Source of the DNA: a virus
Length of the DNA stretch: 42,044 nt
Strand: one strand, 5' to 3'
IMG/VR virus record: IMGVR_UViG_3300028802_000034
Location: 1 to 42,044 of that record
A model generated the notes under the pieces. The model was not told where the DNA came from, ran no database searches, and was given only the letters and a program-made list of their open reading frames with translations. Position numbers and translations under genes: made by a program. This document shows, piece by piece, positions 31,682-38,008 of this stretch (the first letter of the stretch is position 1; each line of letters opens with the position of its first letter).

Positions 31682-31755
31682 GCAGGCACCGGAGCCATGC
31701 TCGGCGGAAGGTGCCACTGCGGCCTGTAAGTGTCGGCCTACCTCGCGTCTCAATC

Positions 31756-33120
31756 TCATAATTGGATGCCTCCGCGTCGCGGTGCCGAGGGCGGCGGGAT
31801 CACCCAGCCGCGCCTGATGGGTTCGACCACGCGCCTGACCGGCGCTGGCCTGTAGCCGAGCGCGAGGTAGCGGAACGCGTCGGCGATGTCGCTCGTCCAG
31901 TCGTGCAGCGGGTTGGCCTTGAACGCCTTCTTCTCGTCGTCCCACTCGCGCCGGTGCATCTCCAGCGCGGCGAAGCCGACCTCCTCGGTGCGCTCGTGGA
32001 AGACGCACAGTGGCAGCGCGCGTCGCGCGGCGTTGACGCCGTCGAGCACGCTCGCCATCGGCACCAGCAGCGGCTTGAGACCAAGCATGCTCATGGTCTC
32101 GACGCGCGTCCTGCCGCTGCCCCACTCCTTCACCTTGGCGTCGTGCGGCACGTAGTCGGTGCCGTGCTTCCAGCCGTGCTTGCCCTCGCGATCGAACAGC
32201 TCGTCGCGGATGTGCTCAACGCCGACACCGTTCATCTTGATGATGTCGTGTATCAGCACCTGCGCACCGACTACTTGGAAGGCCCACGCGACCGTGTCAT
32301 CGGACACGCCGATATCCCAAGCCCAGTTCATCGGCAGGTCAGGCTCGGCGTCGAACGCCATGATGCGGCCCTCGTCGCGCACCTGCGCGCACTCCAGCGC
32401 ATAGAAGCTGCCGAGCGTGCTCGCCGTGAAATCGCAGAGCAGCTCCTGCCGGTACATCGCGGTGCCGTGATCGAGGCCGTACAGCGCGACGTATTCTCGC
32501 AGCGCCTCGTCGAGCTGCGTCTGCGTCAGCACGCCGGTGTCCTCCGCCGTCAGCTTCTCGGCGAACCAGTCCGCTGTCGAGCGCGCGTGGTTCAGCATCG
32601 TGAAGGCGTGGTTGCGGCCGCGCGGCGTAGTGATGAACATCGCCCAGCCGTTGTTCTCGTTGAGCATCGGCTGGTAGTAGCCCCACGCGGCCGGGTTGCT
32701 AAGAGCGAACTCCGACATGGTGACGCCGACGCAGCTAGAGCCGATCGTCCTGTTGTACTGGTCGCTGCCGACGCACTGCCACGTCGAGCCGGTGCCCTTG
32801 AAGCGGATGAACATCTCGTGGTCGTTGGTGCTCTCGCGCATATCGTGCGGGAACGCCTCGTCGATGCGGCGGATGCCGGTGTGCGGATTGACGGCCGTCC
32901 AGATCGCGCGCCGCGCCATCGCGAACTCGGGGAGGGAATGCCAGTAATTGCCCGGCCTTCGGATTGACGAGACCGCAGCCCAGTGCAGCGCCACCTCGTC
33001 CTTACCGGCGCGGCGGTGCCAGACCGCCATCGCGCGCTTGCCGCCGTCTTGTAGGTACTTCCACAGCGCCAGCTGGTGAGGTCTAGGCTCCCAGTCGTTG
33101 TACGGCACTGTGATCTTCAT
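31756..33120 (-). CDS. Terminase large subunit (454 aa)
   Basis: The packaging motor ATPase and nuclease, complete. Walker A is seen as HRRAGKDE (residues 35-42) and a Walker B-like GVTMSEF at 132-138, with the Ser-Glu pair usual for this subgroup, followed by ALSNPAAWGYYQPML. The coupling motif is FITTPRG (162-168). The nuclease domain has WAWDIGVSDD (Asp269 and Asp274) and a C-terminal DWTSDIADAFRYL carrying further metal ligands. The ATG overlaps the small-subunit candidate stop (ATGA). The type of DNA end (cos or pac) cannot be settled from sequence, but circular permutation of the contig hints at headful packaging. Confidence 0.92.
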   Translation of the reverse strand: MKITVPYNDWEPRPHQLALWKYLQDGGKRAMAVWHRRAGKDEVALHWAAVSSIRRPGNYWHSLPEFAMARRAIWTAVNPHTGIRRIDEAFPHDMRESTNDHEMFIRFKGTGSTWQCVGSDQYNRTIGSSCVGVTMSEFALSNPAAWGYYQPMLNENNGWAMFITTPRGRNHAFTMLNHARSTADWFAEKLTAEDTGVLTQTQLDEALREYVALYGLDHGTAMYRQELLCDFTASTLGSFYALECAQVRDEGRIMAFDAEPDLPMNWAWDIGVSDDTVAWAFQVVGAQVLIHDIIKMNGVGVEHIRDELFDREGKHGWKHGTDYVPHDAKVKEWGSGRTRVETMSMLGLKPLLVPMASVLDGVNAARRALPLCVFHERTEEVGFAALEMHRREWDDEKKAFKANPLHDWTSDIADAFRYLALGYRPAPVRRVVEPIRRGWVIPPPSAPRRGGIQL

Positions 33121-33368
33121 GGCTTCTTCATTGCTTCTACAATGGTTCGGATGGTGAACTCGATCGGGCCGCCGTCCTCGCCGGTCAGCGGTTGCGCGGC
33201 CTTGCCCCAGCCGCGATCGAGCAGCTCGCGCGCAGCACTGACGCGTGCGCTGTCGGTGTCGCCGTTCTGCACAATGCCGCCGAGCGATTGAATGGACAGC
33301 TGGGTGTACGCGCGGGCCAGCGATTTGAGGTCCATCGTCAGCTTCTTTTTTGGTTTAACCTTCGACAC
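33117..33368 (-). CDS. Candidate terminase small subunit (83 aa)
   Basis: A small helical protein directly upstream of and overlapping the large terminase. The GTG at 33368 is preferred (GGAGGGG about ten bases upstream), giving MSKVKPKKKLTMDLKSLARA; an ATG at 33335 would shorten it to 72 aa and a TTG at 33389 would lengthen it. Helices at LKSLARAYTQLSIQSLGGIV and SARVSAARELLDRGWGKAAQ match a common phage family in this position. Members are shorter than classical TerS proteins (130-180 aa), so DNA-recognition function is inferred from synteny. Confidence 0.62.
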   Translation of the reverse strand: MSKVKPKKKLTMDLKSLARAYTQLSIQSLGGIVQNGDTDSARVSAARELLDRGWGKAAQPLTGEDGGPIEFTIRTIVEAMKKP

Positions 33369-33392
33369 TTGGCTGGAACCCCTCCCCAACGC

Positions 33393-33437
33393 AAAAAGGG
33401 CGCATAAGCCCCCGATTTGGGGAACTTACGCGCCCTT
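33393..33437 (-). terminator. Intrinsic terminator ahead of the late operon
   Basis: AAGGGCGC (33396-33403) pairs with GCGCCCTT (33430-33437), continued inward by TAAG/CTTA and CCCC/GGGG, with one mismatch and a two-base bulge. On the minus strand a U5 tract (complement of 33393-33397) follows the stem. It ends the leftward HTH operon but lies only 25 bp before the GTG of the small terminase candidate, leaving little room for a separate late promoter. Confidence 0.8.
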
Positions 33438-33459
33438 CAGGCGGCCGTCCAGACTGGAA

Positions 33460-33696
33460 CTAGTTGTCGCCCCGCTTCCAAGCCGGGACGATCGGACCGT
33501 CGCCATGGTGCACCATCGACCGCAGCAGCAGCACGGTGGCTACCGGGATCGACGCATCGCCGTCGAAATAGCGGTGGCTGGTGCGGGTCGAGACCCCCAG
33601 AAACCGCCCCGCCTGCGCCTTGTTGAGGCCGAGGCGGGCGATCGCCCGCCCGTACTCCACCGGCGACATGCGCCGGACCTGCCAGCTGGCGCTCAT
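33460..33696 (-). CDS. XRE-like helix-turn-helix protein (78 aa)
   Basis: Residues 12-60 (VEYGRAIARLGLNKAQAGRF, LGVSTRTSHRYFDGDASIPV, ATVLLLRSM) form a clear lambda-repressor-like HTH: helix 2 at LNKAQAGRFLG and recognition helix at STRTSHRYFDG. The protein is only this domain plus short tails, as in small phage regulators. The ATG overlaps the preceding stop (ATGA) and has GGAGG eight to twelve bases upstream. It is transcribed from the leftward 34109 promoter and sits immediately before the terminator and the late operon, so it is the best candidate for regulating the early-late switch or the shared operators. Confidence 0.8.
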   Translation of the reverse strand: MSASWQVRRMSPVEYGRAIARLGLNKAQAGRFLGVSTRTSHRYFDGDASIPVATVLLLRSMVHHGDGPIVPAWKRGDN

Positions 33697-34052
33697 GCCG
33701 CCACCTCCTTTCCGAACTTCTTGATGTCGCGCTTGCGGGCCTGCTCGACGCGCTTGACGGCGTGGCGGCGGGCATCCTCCAGAGAGGCGAACTCGACGTC
33801 GTTGAAGGCGGGGCCATACCGCCTGCCGTCGCGGGTCGGCGAGCCGTTCATCTTGAACACCAGCATAGGCTGGTCGTCCCGGCGCAAGCGATAGCTGTAG
33901 GCACCACCAGCTTCTTCGGTCAGTTCGGTGTAGGTCACCTGCCGGATCGTCCACTGGTAGCCGACGCTGCGATCCGCCTTGTCGTTGAAGCCGTGTTCGA
34001 CAGATCCGCCGTCGAGGATGGGGCCGAGGGTGGTGCTGCACTTCTTGGTCAT
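33693..34052 (-). CDS. Hypothetical protein before the HTH gene (119 aa)
   Basis: The start MTKKCSTTLGPILDGGSVEH at 34052 is set by the conserved CAACAGGAGC leader seven bases upstream; an earlier in-frame ATG (34076) lies at the promoter start site. The middle (YQWTIRQVTYTELTEEAGGA, YSYRLRRDDQPMLVFKMNGS) is beta-rich, then comes a helix (SLEDARRHAVKRVEQARKRD). No family is recognised. It is co-transcribed with the HTH regulator and may modulate it. Confidence 0.65.
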   Translation of the reverse strand: MTKKCSTTLGPILDGGSVEHGFNDKADRSVGYQWTIRQVTYTELTEEAGGAYSYRLRRDDQPMLVFKMNGSPTRDGRRYGPAFNDVEFASLEDARRHAVKRVEQARKRDIKKFGKEVAA

Positions 34053-34059
34053 GGGTAGC

Positions 34060-34109
34060 TCCTGTTGTGTGAACACCGCCGACTATAGACTGTCAGTCAG
34101 CCCTGTCAA
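34060..34109 (-). promoter_or_regulatory. Leftward promoter with conserved leader
   Basis: On the minus strand TTGACA (34109-34104), a 16-bp spacer and TATAGT (34087-34082) are near consensus. The spacer begins GGGCTGAC and contains a second GACAG half-site. The leader TCACACAACAGGAGC leads to ATG 34052, 57 bp from the -35. It is divergent from the 34134 promoter; the two -35 elements are 24 bp apart, so one bound regulator could affect both. Confidence 0.8.
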
Positions 34110-34133
34110 CTGGTCTTATACAACATTGACCGC

Positions 34134-34184
34134 TTGACAGGGTTGTCACTTAGACGATACAAGAGGTCATCGCAACAGGAGCCA
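34134..34184 (+). promoter_or_regulatory. Rightward promoter with palindromic -35 and conserved leader
   Basis: TTGACA (34134-34139), a 16-bp spacer and GATACA (34156-34161). The -35 overlaps GACA-GGGT-TGTC, a slightly weaker form of the 4449-4460 palindrome. The leader CATCGCAACAGGAGC leads to ATG 34191, 57 bp from the -35. The -10 is weaker than in the other two copies. Confidence 0.75.
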
Positions 34185-34190
34185 TCAACC

Positions 34191-34628
34191 ATGACCTTCC
34201 ACACCCACCAGTTCGCCTCCGCCGCCGACGCCCGCGCCTTCATGATCGGCGGCAATGCCACCATCACGATGGTCTCGCTCAAGACCGGCACCCGCTTCAC
34301 CTACAAGATCCGCGCCAGCGAGGATGGCGAGGTGTTCTTCGTCTCGCTGCTACGCGGTGCCGACAACACCGCCGACTACAGCTACCTCGGCCGCATCGCC
34401 CGCTCGGTGTTCTGGGCCGGTCGCAAGACCCCCAAGCCGGGCGACACCGGGCCGGATGCGCCATCCTCCAAGGCCTTCGCATGGGCGTGGCAGGCCCTGA
34501 TGCAGGACAGGCTCCCCGACGTGCTGGAGATCTGGCACGAGGGCCGCTGCGGCCGCTGCAATCGCAAGCTGACCGTGCCGTCCTCGATCGCCTCCGGGTT
34601 CGGACCGGAGTGCGCCGGGAAGATCTAA
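34191..34628 (+). CDS. DUF6011-containing protein (145 aa)
   Basis: The C-terminal 35 residues (EIWHEGRCGRCNRKLTVPSS, then IASGFGPECAGKI) are a typical DUF6011 zinc-ribbon: CxxC at GRCGRCNRKL and a final Cys at GPECA. The N-terminal 110 residues (FASAADARAFMIGGNATITM, SLKTGTRFTYKIRASEDGEV, YSYLGRIARSVFWAGRK) form the beta-domain that commonly accompanies DUF6011 in phage and mycobacterial proteins. Function of the family is unknown. It is a single-gene unit, under its own strong promoter and convergent with the next gene. Confidence 0.82.
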   Translation: MTFHTHQFASAADARAFMIGGNATITMVSLKTGTRFTYKIRASEDGEVFFVSLLRGADNTADYSYLGRIARSVFWAGRKTPKPGDTGPDAPSSKAFAWAWQALMQDRLPDVLEIWHEGRCGRCNRKLTVPSSIASGFGPECAGKI

Positions 34629-34629
34629 C

Positions 34630-35025
34630 CTAGCCTGCCTCAGCGCCGCCGACCTGCTCCAGCTGGTCGGCGGCGTCTGCTATTTGGGCCGCCTCCTCGG
34701 TCAGGGCGCGGATGCCCCGGATCTGCCGCGCCAGCGAGAACGCCTGCTTGGCGTAGGTGAGCCGGTCGCGATCGAGCGCCTCGACCCGCTTGTCGAGGAA
34801 GGCGACCATCGCCTCCAGCTCCCCGATGCGCTGCTTCTGGGCGTCCACCACGCCCTTCAGTCCAGCCGTCTGCTCATCCATGTCCCTGATCTCAGCCAGC
34901 GCACGGGTAAGCCTCTCGCGCCGGTCTGCGGTACGCTCCTGCAGGCTTGGCAGGGTCGCCACGACCGGCGGCTGGCTCAGGTCACCCTCGATCGCGTGCA
35001 GCAGGTTGTTATGTTGGTTCGTCAT
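34630..35025 (-). CDS. Coiled-coil protein (131 aa)
   Basis: The start MTNQHNNLLHAIEGDLSQPP at 35025 has GGAG nine bases upstream. Residues ~40-125 are one long predicted coiled coil (RERLTRALAEIRDMDEQTAG, ELEAMVAFLDKRVEALDRDR, LARQIRGIRALTEEAAQIAD). No catalytic motif. It is the first gene downstream of the iteron region, read away from it, so it may be controlled by the iteron-binding protein. It converges with the DUF6011 gene, one base separating their stops. Confidence 0.65.
   Translation of the reverse strand: MTNQHNNLLHAIEGDLSQPPVVATLPSLQERTADRRERLTRALAEIRDMDEQTAGLKGVVDAQKQRIGELEAMVAFLDKRVEALDRDRLTYAKQAFSLARQIRGIRALTEEAAQIADAADQLEQVGGAEAG
34645..34674. terminator. Hairpin at the convergent gene ends
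   Basis: GCCGCCGACC (34645-34654) and GGTCGGCGGC (34665-34674) form a perfect 10-bp stem with a 10-nt loop, 17 bp after the DUF6011 stop. It lies inside the 3' end of the convergent coiled-coil gene. There is no U tract, so it may assist rho-dependent termination or simply stabilise the mRNA end. Confidence 0.4.
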
Positions 35026-35159
35026 GTCGTCTCCTATGGTTTGCCGGGTCGTATTGCGCACAGCGCCAAGTACGCCGCAGTGGCGGAAACACCCGTCAAC
35101 CGCACGTACTCCTGCACTGTCGTGCTCGGTGAAATCGAGGCCCCGGAGGGGGTTTCAGG

Positions 35160-35351
35160 CTTACACGTCCTTACACGTACCTGTAAGCTAATTTCCTTAG
35201 TCATTTCAGTCTCCTTACACCACTTACATGACTTACATGTGTTTCCTAGACTAGTAGATATATGACGTAGACACGTAGACTATATTGACTATAGCGACAT
35301 ACATTTAGAGGCTTCCTAGAAAACGATAACTTACATGTAAGTTCATGTAAG
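35160..35351. repeat. AT-rich iteron array: candidate origin or operator region
   Basis: The motif (C/A)TTACA(C/T)G recurs at about 35160, 35171, 35214, 35223, 35232 and 35330, and inverted at 35183 (GTAAG) and 35344 (CATGTAAG). The last two copies form ACTTACATGTAAGTTCATGT-AAG, a palindrome plus a half-site. Between them 35240-35330 is markedly AT-rich, with repeated TAGAC and GACTATA. It occupies the noncoding gap 35026-35342 downstream of the primase/helicase gene. Repeats plus an AT-rich unwinding stretch fit a replication origin; a repressor-controlled promoter is the alternative. Confidence 0.6.
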
Positions 35352-37580
35352 AACGGTACGTACATACCCTCTAGTGGTCTTTCCGTCGATTTCGAACACC
35401 CCGCTGCGCCATCCGAGCAGGTGCATGATCTCCGCCAGCACCTTGGCATGCCCGTTGTGCAGTTGTCCGTTCGGCACCCGGAGAACATGCTCAAATATGA
35501 CCGCCGACGTCACCCGCTCCTCCTCTCCAACCAGATGCACGATGCCGTTCCCGACCTCGCCCACGCCCGGCACGGCCGATCGCGTCGACCGCAGCTCCGC
35601 CAGCTTGTCCTCCCACGGGTGCCGCAGGCGGCGCGCCTCCTGCTCGACACCCGCGCTCGCCCACATCTCCGGGTCCAGCGTCAGGCTCTCGCCGTCGGCT
35701 TCCAGCTTCGCCGCCTCGCCCCAGAGCTGGAGACGGGCCGCGCGCAGCTTGCCTATGTCGATCGAGCGCTCGACCCGGATCGGCCAGAACCGCCGGTTGC
35801 CGGTCGGCGACGACAGGTACTTCTCGCTGTTGGTCGTCGCCACCTCGATCGAGTGCCTCGGCTGCGACACCAGCAGGCGGCCGTAGGCTGGCCGCGCGCG
35901 ATCGATTTGTCGCGAGGCGTAGGCCTTGACCGCCTCCACCTCCCGCTTGCCGAGGCCCGCCAGATCCGCACTCTCGTGGATCCAGATGTCGGACAGCTGC
36001 TCCTGCACCTCCTTGCCGTGCTTACCGATGATCGGCTCGTCGCTGAAGTTGCCCTCTCCTGCCAGCACCAGCCACGCCGAGGACTTGTTGAGACCCTCCG
36101 GTGCCTCCATCGTCAGGATGGTGTCGAACTTGCAGCCGGGCTGCCTGACACGCCGCACCGCCGCGATCATGGTCTTGCGAACGACTGCCCGGTTCAGGGG
36201 CGTGTCGGCGCAATTGAAGAAGTCCACCGCCATGCGATCGAGCCGCTGCACGCCGTCCCAGCTGGCCTGCGCCTCCGCCAGCATGTCCGACACCGGGTTG
36301 AACTGGTTCTCTCGCGCCAGCTCCATGGCGGCGTCCAGCACATGCTTCTCGCCGAGGTCGAAGCCGTAGCGATCGCCGAGCCAGAACCGCAGGGCGCGCA
36401 GCGCCTTGTCGGTCATCTCCCCGAGGAAGGAAGGCTTCGGCTCGCCCGGCGCGGCCGCGTCGGACCTGCCGAGCCACAGCCTGCCGTGGAACGTATCCTC
36501 CGAGCACTCCACGCCACTGTGCTCGATCGCGAGGCGAGCATTGTACGCCGACGCCCTAGGCTTGCCCGTGACGTAGCGCTCGCGCCAGTCCGGCTCGTCG
36601 CCGAATAGCGGCTTCGCCGCCGCCTCGGCGTCGGCCTTCGCCGCCCCGATCGCGGGGCCGATCGTCTCCGACAGGTCCGGCTGCTGGTCAGGGTCCGGCG
36701 CGCGCCACTTGCTCCGCGCACCCGCGATCAGCTTCTCCAGATCGCCGTCACCCCAGCCTGCATCGCAGTACGGTGCCGTCAGGTCGTAGATCGCCTTGTC
36801 GGTCCAGCCCTTCGACACCAGCGACGCCGTCACCGCCAGCATGATGTTGTGCCACTGACCTGAGCCGTCCGGCAGGCTCTTCCTGCACTGCTCCAGCATG
36901 CTGCGGATGTCGGCCTCGTCGTAGCCGGGCGCTTCCCCCGGCTTGTGGGGTGCGGAGTTAGCGGCCTTTGCACCCCCCTCCTTCGGCTGCTTGTAGATGC
37001 GCTTGCCCCAGAGGTCGCCACACTCGTCGATATGACGACCGCCGAGCACCTCGACGCGGTGGTGCTGACCCTCGCCGACATAGCCGTAGTAGTACGCCGT
37101 CGACAGCACGAAGCTCTCGGGCGCGATCGCGCCGCCGAGCACGCCATTGAGCACCGCCACCAGATCCGCCCGCAGCTTCGGGATCGTCCCCCTCGCTGTC
37201 GGTGCCAGCACGCGCCAGCGCGGGCTCGAAGGCGTGTGGCTGGCGCTGGTGTAGATGATGCACTTGATGCCAGCCACGAGCAGCAGGCTGACCGCGACGT
37301 CGAACGATATTGTGCCGCCGTCGTAGTCGATCTCGACGCCGTGGATCTCGATCAGGTTCTTGTCGGTGCGGAGGCAGTTGTTCTTGCTGCGCTGATCGCC
37401 GAACCGCGCCAGCTTCAGCCACGGCAGCTTCTTCTTGCTGGTGTCGCGCATGTTGCGGATCTCGTCGGCGAGATCCTCCAGCGTCAGCGTGTCTTCGTAT
37501 TTCACGCTCGCGAACTTGTCGTCGAAGAACGTGACGAGGTGCTCGGGTTGCGCGGTGTCGGTCTTCTTGCTATTTGTCAT
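35343..37580 (-). CDS. Primase-polymerase / VapE-like helicase fusion (745 aa)
   Basis: The start MTNSKKTDTAQPEHLVTFFD at 37580 has AAGGA about nine bases upstream. The N-terminal ~200 residues have archaeo-eukaryotic primase features: VEIDYDGG (Asp85 and Asp87), YTSASHTP (His115) and PRWRVLAP. Residues ~225-300 (EADIRSMLEQCRKSLPDGSG, GWTDKAIYDLTAPYCDAGWG) resemble a primase C-terminal (PriCT) helical unit. The C-terminal ~350 residues match VirE/VapE-type P-loop helicases, with APEGLNKSSAW as the Walker A-like loop, DLAGLGKREVEAVKAYASR, and RFWPIRVE as a typical end motif. It probably primes and opens DNA at the adjacent iteron region. Confidence 0.85.
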   Translation of the reverse strand: MTNSKKTDTAQPEHLVTFFDDKFASVKYEDTLTLEDLADEIRNMRDTSKKKLPWLKLARFGDQRSKNNCLRTDKNLIEIHGVEIDYDGGTISFDVAVSLLLVAGIKCIIYTSASHTPSSPRWRVLAPTARGTIPKLRADLVAVLNGVLGGAIAPESFVLSTAYYYGYVGEGQHHRVEVLGGRHIDECGDLWGKRIYKQPKEGGAKAANSAPHKPGEAPGYDEADIRSMLEQCRKSLPDGSGQWHNIMLAVTASLVSKGWTDKAIYDLTAPYCDAGWGDGDLEKLIAGARSKWRAPDPDQQPDLSETIGPAIGAAKADAEAAAKPLFGDEPDWRERYVTGKPRASAYNARLAIEHSGVECSEDTFHGRLWLGRSDAAAPGEPKPSFLGEMTDKALRALRFWLGDRYGFDLGEKHVLDAAMELARENQFNPVSDMLAEAQASWDGVQRLDRMAVDFFNCADTPLNRAVVRKTMIAAVRRVRQPGCKFDTILTMEAPEGLNKSSAWLVLAGEGNFSDEPIIGKHGKEVQEQLSDIWIHESADLAGLGKREVEAVKAYASRQIDRARPAYGRLLVSQPRHSIEVATTNSEKYLSSPTGNRRFWPIRVERSIDIGKLRAARLQLWGEAAKLEADGESLTLDPEMWASAGVEQEARRLRHPWEDKLAELRSTRSAVPGVGEVGNGIVHLVGEEERVTSAVIFEHVLRVPNGQLHNGHAKVLAEIMHLLGWRSGVFEIDGKTTRGYVRTVLT

Positions 37581-37646
37581 GGGTCGGTCCTTTTTGGACG
37601 AGGGGTCGATGTCAGTATTGCTTGCTTGTCGGTTGGCACTACAGGG

Positions 37647-37674
37647 AAAGGGGTCGCTCACGCGGCCCCTTTTT
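37647..37674. terminator. Hairpin terminator overlapping the nuclease stop codon
   Basis: GGGGTCGC (37650-37657) and GCGGCCCC (37662-37669) form an 8-bp stem (one G-T pair) with loop TCAC. T5 follows on the plus strand (37670-37674), and U3 follows on the minus strand. The leftward VRR-NUC stop codon TGA is in the loop, so the ribosome would cover the hairpin while translating. It may partially terminate before the primase gene or act as an attenuator. Confidence 0.65.
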
Positions 37675-37951
37675 CGTTGAGGAGGGCGTCAATATCTGCC
37701 GATGTCCTGACGATGGCAACCACTGCACCTAGTGCGCTGTAGATGCGATGCCGCTGCATCTGGTGGATGCTGACGCGGCCGCCTGACGGCCGCTTCAATT
37801 CGCAGAAGATCACGCGGCCTCCCGGCAGCACGATCACCCGATCGAAGAACCCGCGCCTGCCGATCACCGTCGTCTTCTCCGCAATTCCGCCGGCTGCGCG
37901 GACGCGCATCACCAGCTCGGTCTCGATCGCGCTCTCCAGTGGCTTGACCAT
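37658..37951 (-). CDS. VRR-NUC domain endonuclease (97 aa)
   Basis: The single domain spans the protein: ESAIETELVMRVRAAGGIAE (Glu6/Glu10), GRRGFFDRVIVLPGGRVIF with Asp37, and CELKRPSGGRVSIHQMQRHR with Glu51 and Lys53. This is the PD-(D/E)xK arrangement of VRR-NUC nucleases, which in phages and FAN1 act on branched DNA. At 97 aa it is typical for stand-alone phage members. It is the first gene of the leftward replication unit, upstream of primase-helicase. GGGAG precedes the ATG. A Holliday-junction or flap-processing role is likely. Confidence 0.88.
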   Translation of the reverse strand: MVKPLESAIETELVMRVRAAGGIAEKTTVIGRRGFFDRVIVLPGGRVIFCELKRPSGGRVSIHQMQRHRIYSALGAVVAIVRTSADIDALLNEKGAA

Positions 37952-38008
37952 CTAATGGCTCCCGTGCAATAGATGCCAGACCATAACCGATATTCGCAGA
38001 AGGTAACC

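Noticed and set aside
31597-31720. Complete tRNA gene, including a possible UAG suppressor tRNA
   Set aside because: The strand that pairs with the 3' acceptor sequence is directly beside the T arm, not ~70 bases upstream, and candidate D and anticodon arms have several mismatches. Reported as a minihelix instead; the CTA-like loop is listed only as a test.
35160-35351. CRISPR array
   Set aside because: The repeats are 7-10 bp and irregularly spaced or overlapping, far shorter than CRISPR repeats, and no cas genes are present.
35246-35494. 82-codon minus-strand frame across the iteron region
   Set aside because: It overlaps the primase-helicase 3' end in another frame and the repeats, with unnatural composition and no ribosome site.
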